From Halovivax sp. (GTDB lineage Archaea; Halobacteriota; Halobacteria; Halobacteriales; Natrialbaceae): DNA of 17,686 bases. A program made the translations under genes and the position numbers. Shown here in pieces: positions 13,851 to 17,686 of this stretch. The DNA lies in assembly GCA_007119345.1 (NCBI GenBank), contig SKPV01000075.1:1-17686 (forward strand), written 5' to 3'. The notes under the pieces are model-generated. The model was not told the DNA's origin, made no database searches, and was given only the letters and a program-made list of their open reading frames with translations. Within the stretch, counting starts at the first letter, position 1, and the number at the start of each line of letters is the position of its first letter.

Positions 13851-15326
13851 ATGGACCGACGGAACTTCCTCGCCGGGACGACCGGCGCGGCCGCGCTGCT
13901 CGCCGGTTGTTCGACCGGATTCGCGACCGACGACGACGAGGACGGCGATGATGCGAACCCGAACGGATCGGCCGAGGAGTCGAACGACGGAGGGAATCCG
14001 ACACTCCCCGACGGACCGGAGGCCTCGCCGACGGTCGTCGACTTCAAGACGGCGTCGCTGACGGCGACGGTCGCCGACGATCACGTCTCGACGGCCGACC
14101 GTTTGCGGGTGAGTCTCGACTTCGTCGAGCCGGCCACCCCGGACGGACCGGCTCGCCTCGCGGCGGCCGTCTACAACGGCAAGTCCTTCGAGCAGACGTT
14201 CCGGCTGCGACGGACGCTCGTCTTCGACGATCCCGCGCGGGCGAGAAACGACGACCGGGATTCGATCTACCTCGTTCCGACGGAGGCGACGCCGCCCGCG
14301 GAGACCGTCCCCGACCTGACCCGCGACGAGAAGGGGCGCTGGCGGGTCGCGAGTCTGCGAGACGAGTGGTACCCGAAGACGTGGACGCTCGGCCCCGACG
14401 AGGAGCTGACGGCCGAACTCGCCCTGGCGGCCCACCCCGACGAGGGGAATTCGCCGATCGTGCCCGGTCGATACGAGTTCGCGCGGCGAGGGAACGCGGT
14501 CGCGATCGCCGTCTGGCCGACCGACGAACCCGGCCCCGACGGCGACTCCGGGTTCGCGGACGCCGACCCGCCGACCCTCCCGAACGAGGACGGCGAGATG
14601 GCCTGGTACCACCAAGCCGGGCCCGGGACCGAGACGTACCTGGAGCCGAGCGCGGAGGCGATCGAGGCGCCGGGAACGATCGAGTTCGCGTTCGTCAACC
14701 GGTCGCGCGAGGCGGCCTCGGGGAATCCCGGCTACTGGCGGCTGTACAAGCTGGTCGACGACGAGTGGTACCCCGTGGCCCCGTGGGAGTGGGTCCAACC
14801 GCTCGAACACGTCGGTCCGGGGAGCGTCCGCGAGCGACGTCTGCACTGCTATCACGGCGATCCGATCGAAACCACCGAGGCCCGGACCGTCGGCCACCTC
14901 GGCGGCGGTCGGTACGCCTTCGCCGTCGGCTACGCCGTCGCGGACGAGACCCACGCCGCGATGTTCGACCTCGAGGCGCCCGAACTCTCGGTCGGGGCCG
15001 AAGAGGACGCGACGGTCGCGGACGAGGGCGACCGGATCGTCGTCGAACTCCCGAACTACGAGGGCGCGCGGCGACCGGCCACGTTCACCGCGACCCGGAC
15101 GGACGAAGCCGGCGAGCGGCTGCTCCCGGAACAGCTCCCGCGGCGGCCCCAGCGCGCGTTCCGCAACTCGCTGGCGCTGTTCGAACCGGGCGTCGAGCGC
15201 GTCGAGGTGAAGACCGACCGCGGAACGGCGCTCCGTCCGTTCGGTTACGAGGAGAACGAGACGCGACCCGTCGAGTACCGCGGCGAGGCGTTCGAGGTAA
15301 CCGGCGTCCTCGAACCGGACGACTAG
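13851..15326 (+). CDS. Tat-exported lipoprotein, function unknown
   Basis: A 491-residue surface lipoprotein. The N-terminus MDRRNFLAGTTGAAALLAGC has a twin-arginine motif (RRNFL), a short hydrophobic core and a lipobox LLAGC with Cys20 as the lipid-anchored residue, so it should be exported folded and anchored on the outside of the cell. Residues 21-57 are a disordered, Asp/Gly/Asn-rich spacer, common in haloarchaeal secreted proteins. The rest looks beta-rich with two related-looking segments, each containing a DEWYP motif (near residues 171-175 and 303-307), which hints at an internal duplication of Ig-like or jelly-roll modules. I do not recognise the family. It sits between two catabolic enzymes and has its own likely promoter with a palindrome; a role in sensing or uptake of an aromatic substrate is possible but nothing in the sequence shows it. 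Confidence 0.85.
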   Translation: MDRRNFLAGTTGAAALLAGCSTGFATDDDEDGDDANPNGSAEESNDGGNPTLPDGPEASPTVVDFKTASLTATVADDHVSTADRLRVSLDFVEPATPDGPARLAAAVYNGKSFEQTFRLRRTLVFDDPARARNDDRDSIYLVPTEATPPAETVPDLTRDEKGRWRVASLRDEWYPKTWTLGPDEELTAELALAAHPDEGNSPIVPGRYEFARRGNAVAIAVWPTDEPGPDGDSGFADADPPTLPNEDGEMAWYHQAGPGTETYLEPSAEAIEAPGTIEFAFVNRSREAASGNPGYWRLYKLVDDEWYPVAPWEWVQPLEHVGPGSVRERRLHCYHGDPIETTEARTVGHLGGGRYAFAVGYAVADETHAAMFDLEAPELSVGAEEDATVADEGDRIVVELPNYEGARRPATFTATRTDEAGERLLPEQLPRRPQRAFRNSLALFEPGVERVEVKTDRGTALRPFGYEENETRPVEYRGEAFEVTGVLEPDD

Positions 15327-15369
15327 CTCGATCGTGAGCGAACGCGCGACCCGCGACGGGGAAGCGAGT

Positions 15370-15403
15370 CCGTCCGGTCGCAACCGGTAACCGATCCGGA
15401 CGG
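15370..15403. repeat. 8-bp inverted repeat upstream of the acyl-CoA dehydrogenase gene
   Basis: CCGTCCGG (15370-15377) and CCGGACGG (15396-15403) are exact reverse complements with an 18-base spacer that contains the small palindrome ACCGGT. It lies in the 135-bp gap after the lipoprotein gene and about 60 bases ahead of the dehydrogenase start. It may be an operator or a 3'-end hairpin. An SD-like GGAGG (15426-15430) and a T-rich GCTTTTGAC (15431-15439, 23-31 bases before ATG 15462) are the other candidate signals here. Confidence 0.4.
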
Positions 15404-15461
15404 TAGCGATTCGTGTGAGTACATAGGAGGGCTTTTGACCACGCTCGCCGCATGCACGGGC

Positions 15462-16625
15462 ATGCTCGATTACGTGAGCCTCGAGGACGACCTCGAGGGC
15501 GAGGAGCGGATGATCCGCGACACGGCGCGGAAGTTCGTCGACGACGAGGTGCGCCCGGTGATCGCCGAGCACTTCGAGAACGGCACCTTCCCCACCGAAC
15601 TGATCCCCGAGATGGGCGAACTCGGCTTCTACGCGCCAAACCTCGACGGGTACGGCTCGCCGAACGTCTCCGAGACGGCCTACGGCCTCCTGATGCAGGA
15701 GCTCGAGGCCTGCGACTCCGGCCTGCGCTCGATGGCCTCCGTCCAGGGCGCGCTCGTGATGTACCCGATCCACGCCTACGGGAGCGAGGACCAGAAAGCG
15801 GAGTGGCTCCCCCGACTCGGCGAGGGGACGGCCGTCGGCTGCTTCGGTCTCACCGAGCCCGAGCACGGCTCGAACCCGTCGGGAATGGAGACGCGAGCGG
15901 AGCGGGACGCGGACGGCTTCGTGCTCAACGGCTCGAAGACCTGGATCACCAACTCCCCCATCGCCGACGTCGCCGTCGTCTGGGCCAAGGACCGCTCGAG
16001 CGAGGGCGATCCCGTCCGGGGCTTCCTCGTCGAGACCGACCGCGACGGCGTCGCGACGAACAAGATCGGCGAGAAGATCTCGCTTCGCGCGTCGATCACC
16101 GGCGAGATCGGCCTCACCGACGTCCGCGTCCCCGAGGAGAACGTCCTCCCCGGCGTCGAGGGGATGAAGGGGCCGCTCTCCTGTCTGACGCAAGCGCGGT
16201 ACGGCATCGCCTGGGGCGCCGTCGGCGCCGCCCGCGACTGCTTCGAGACCGCCCGCGACTACGCCATGGACCGCGACCAGTTCGGCGGCCCGATCGCGCG
16301 CTTCCAGCTCCAGCAGGGGAAGCTCGCGGAGATGGCCACCCAGATCACGACGAGCCAGCTGCTGGCTTACCGCCTCGCGGAGCTCAAAGAGCGAGGCGAC
16401 CTCCGCCCCCAGCACGTCTCGATGGCCAAGCGCAACAACGTCCGGATGGCCCGCGACCAGGCCCGGGTGGCCCGCGAGATGCTCGGCGGCAACGGCATCA
16501 CCCTCGACTACTCGCCGATGCGCCACATGGCGAACATGGAGACGGTGTACACCTACGAGGGGACCCACGACATCCACACGCTGATCCTCGGGCAGGATCT
16601 CACCGGGATTCCGGCCTTCGAGTAA
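15462..16625 (+). CDS. Acyl-CoA dehydrogenase, glutaryl-CoA dehydrogenase type
   Basis: A 387-residue FAD enzyme of normal family length. It aligns by eye with glutaryl-CoA dehydrogenase, which oxidises and decarboxylates glutaryl-CoA to crotonyl-CoA. The catalytic base is Glu366 in TYEGTHDIH (Glu370 in the human enzyme). Arg89 in SGLRSMASVQGALVM matches human Arg94, which holds the substrate carboxylate. FAD-contact blocks are CFGLTEPEHGSNPSGMETRA (127-146), NGSKTWITNSPIAD (156-169) and SLRASITGEI (207-216). I chose ATG 15462 (MLDYVSLEDDLEGEER), the usual start of this family; a TTG at 15435 is in frame after a GGAGG but adds nine unlike residues. It fits the end of an aromatic-acid route reaching glutaryl-CoA. 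Haloarchaea often have several such paralogs, so another acyl-CoA substrate is possible. Confidence 0.92.
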   Translation: MLDYVSLEDDLEGEERMIRDTARKFVDDEVRPVIAEHFENGTFPTELIPEMGELGFYAPNLDGYGSPNVSETAYGLLMQELEACDSGLRSMASVQGALVMYPIHAYGSEDQKAEWLPRLGEGTAVGCFGLTEPEHGSNPSGMETRAERDADGFVLNGSKTWITNSPIADVAVVWAKDRSSEGDPVRGFLVETDRDGVATNKIGEKISLRASITGEIGLTDVRVPEENVLPGVEGMKGPLSCLTQARYGIAWGAVGAARDCFETARDYAMDRDQFGGPIARFQLQQGKLAEMATQITTSQLLAYRLAELKERGDLRPQHVSMAKRNNVRMARDQARVAREMLGGNGITLDYSPMRHMANMETVYTYEGTHDIHTLILGQDLTGIPAFE

Positions 16626-16665
16626 CCCGGCAGGGTTGCGAGAAGCCCCGAAATCGCGGTGATTG

Positions 16666-16690
16666 ACCGGCATTCCCGCCTTCGAGTGAC
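16666..16690 (+). pseudogene. Duplicated 3' tail of an acyl-CoA dehydrogenase gene
   Basis: ACCGGCATTCCCGCCTTCGA and the following GTGAC match, at 22 of 25 positions, the last codons and stop of the dehydrogenase just upstream (16602-16626), and again spell TGIPAFE followed by a stop. No further coding similarity was seen in the 40 bases between the copies. It looks like the scar of a tandem paralog that was lost by deletion. The remainder of 16626-16858 shows no gene. Confidence 0.45.
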
Positions 16691-16858
16691 ACGACCCGGG
16701 GAGTGCGGTCACGGGAGCGCTGCGCATCGCCGGTCGCCCGGGAACGACGTGGGTGGCTTCAGTGCCGAGAGACCTCGCACGGTGACCGTTCGGTAGCTTC
16801 GCGAGCCTGCCCTCGCTTTGTGTCGGGGTCATCGATACGGAAGGCGTAGCGACGAGCG

Positions 16859-17632
16859 TCACTGCCGACGGATCCGACTGGCTCGCACGTCGATCGACCT
16901 CCCGAAGGACAGCAGCGGTTCTCCCTCCGGCTCGTCGAAATCGTTGGCTCGGAAGAGACCGTTGGCCTCGATCTCGGCCCACGCGGGGGCGAGGCGCCAC
17001 GGCTCGTGATCGATATCTCCGTAGTAGAGTCGTTCTCGAGCGTCTGCCGTATAAAACCGGTATCGCTGGGTGAGAAACGCTTCGAGCGAGTCGGGGTCGG
17101 GCGTGCGGAAGGAACCGTCGGGACCGTACCGACCGTCGAATCTGGCTGCAGGCGCCCCGGAGGTCCGGCGGCGACTTCGAAACCAGACGGTTCGGTCCGT
17201 TCCACTGCCCCGCGTTTCGATCTCCATCGTCGCCCGATAGTACGGCAATCGAAACAGCGAGCGAGCGATGGCGACGCCGAGGAAGTCGTCGGCATCGAGA
17301 TTGAAAAAGTAGACGCCCGGCCTCCCGTCGACCGTCACGTAGGTCCGCAGGTTGAGTTCTCCGAACGACAGTCCGATCGGTACGCCCGTCAGTCGGATGT
17401 CGTCCATGACGAACGGAACCACACCGAGGTACGCGTCGGTCTCGTACGTATCGACTGTCACCCCGTCGGGCAGCCGTCGGTCGACCGTTTCGGGCTCGAC
17501 ACGCCAGTGGGCAAAGAGCAGATCCAGCCACCGCATCGTCACGATCGCTCGCACGGTCGTCCGTTGGAGCCAGTCCCGTTTCGGCGTGTCGGTGCCGGCA
17601 GGCGGCGTGTTCGATAGGACTCCCGATACCAC
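16859..17632 (-). CDS. DUF2071 (YqjF-like) family protein
   Basis: A 257-residue protein with the features of DUF2071: MRWLDLLFAHWRVEPETVDRRLPDG near the N-terminus, TYETDAYLGVVPFVMDDIRL (62-81), FGELNLRTYVTVDGRPGVYFFNLDADDFLGVAIARSLFRLPYY (90-132) and YRFYTADARERLYYGDIDHEPWRLAPA (191-217). The biochemical role of this family is not known; it adopts an acetoacetate-decarboxylase-like appearance in its strands, but I do not infer that activity. The GTG at 17632 gives the longest form. The conserved part begins near the ATG at 17536, and the 32 residues before it are not typical, so the start is uncertain. Base composition is a little less GC-rich than in the neighbours. It converges on the dehydrogenase and is probably unrelated to the pathway. 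The last 54 bases of the window (17633-17686) show nothing. Confidence 0.85.
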   Translation of the reverse strand: MVSGVLSNTPPAGTDTPKRDWLQRTTVRAIVTMRWLDLLFAHWRVEPETVDRRLPDGVTVDTYETDAYLGVVPFVMDDIRLTGVPIGLSFGELNLRTYVTVDGRPGVYFFNLDADDFLGVAIARSLFRLPYYRATMEIETRGSGTDRTVWFRSRRRTSGAPAARFDGRYGPDGSFRTPDPDSLEAFLTQRYRFYTADARERLYYGDIDHEPWRLAPAWAEIEANGLFRANDFDEPEGEPLLSFGRSIDVRASRIRRQ

Positions 17633-17686
17633 CGTCCGGTGTTCTGGTCGTCGGTCGAGCGGAGAGTACCGGACCGATTCCGCCGC

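Noticed and set aside
11538..17531. A nearly 6-kb open frame on the minus strand opposite the monooxygenase, lipoprotein and dehydrogenase genes
   Set aside because: It is antisense to three genes with clear family motifs, has no recognisable domain, and is Arg/Gly/Val-rich as expected for the mirror frame of GC-rich haloarchaeal coding DNA.

Overview
The window reads as chromosomal DNA of a halophilic archaeon. The base composition is very GC-rich, the predicted proteins are strongly acidic (rich in Asp/Glu, poor in Lys), several start codons sit 27-36 bases downstream of an AT-rich TATA-like element with almost no leader, and one protein carries a Tat plus lipobox signal typical of haloarchaeal lipoproteins. 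No rRNA, tRNA, CRISPR array, insertion sequence or transposase was seen.

Layout. 1-181: tail of an unidentified gene (+). 182-709: gene-poor, with two minisatellites and a frameshifted remnant resembling the start of SfsA. 710-1486: crotonase-family enoyl-CoA hydratase (+). 1553-2311: PH-like membrane protein (-). 2312-2588: 26-bp tandem repeats. 2589-4385: benzoate/2-aminobenzoate-type CoA ligase (-). 4386-4698: divergent promoter region. 4699-5853: stand-alone TrpB (+). 6004-7041: HSL-type alpha/beta hydrolase (-). 7302-8657: kynureninase (+). 8831-8956: 41-aa zinc-ribbon protein (-). 9046-10209: indoleamine 2,3-dioxygenase family protein (-). 10210-10449: second divergent promoter region. 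10450-11352: LLM-class oxidoreductase, tightly followed by 11358-13742, a fused FAD monooxygenase / old-yellow-enzyme protein resembling 2-aminobenzoyl-CoA monooxygenase/reductase (+). 13851-15326: Tat lipoprotein (+). 15462-16625: glutaryl-CoA dehydrogenase-like enzyme (+). 16859-17632: DUF2071 protein (-).

The genes fit one pathway: aerobic tryptophan breakdown through the kynurenine-anthranilate branch, continued by the CoA-thioester route for 2-aminobenzoate known from Azoarcus evansii. The IDO-family enzyme would make N-formylkynurenine; the hydrolase is a candidate formamidase; kynureninase gives anthranilate plus alanine; the ligase makes 2-aminobenzoyl-CoA; the flavoprotein fusion hydroxylates and reduces the ring; crotonase and glutaryl-CoA dehydrogenase-like enzymes would act in the following beta-oxidation-like steps. 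Individual family calls are mostly firm. The pathway assignment is inference from co-location, and the order of the late steps is not shown by the sequence.

Regulation. Both divergent promoter regions (ligase/trpB and IDO/LLM) carry, near their midpoints, an almost identical palindrome TGCCAC-NN-GTTGGCAT, which suggests one regulator for the two pairs. Further dyads lie at the ligase start site, around the LLM TATA box and upstream of the lipoprotein. A second theme is expansion of short repeats: minisatellites fill most of the other gaps, and in-frame low-complexity inserts are seen in the ligase, kynureninase and monooxygenase fusion.
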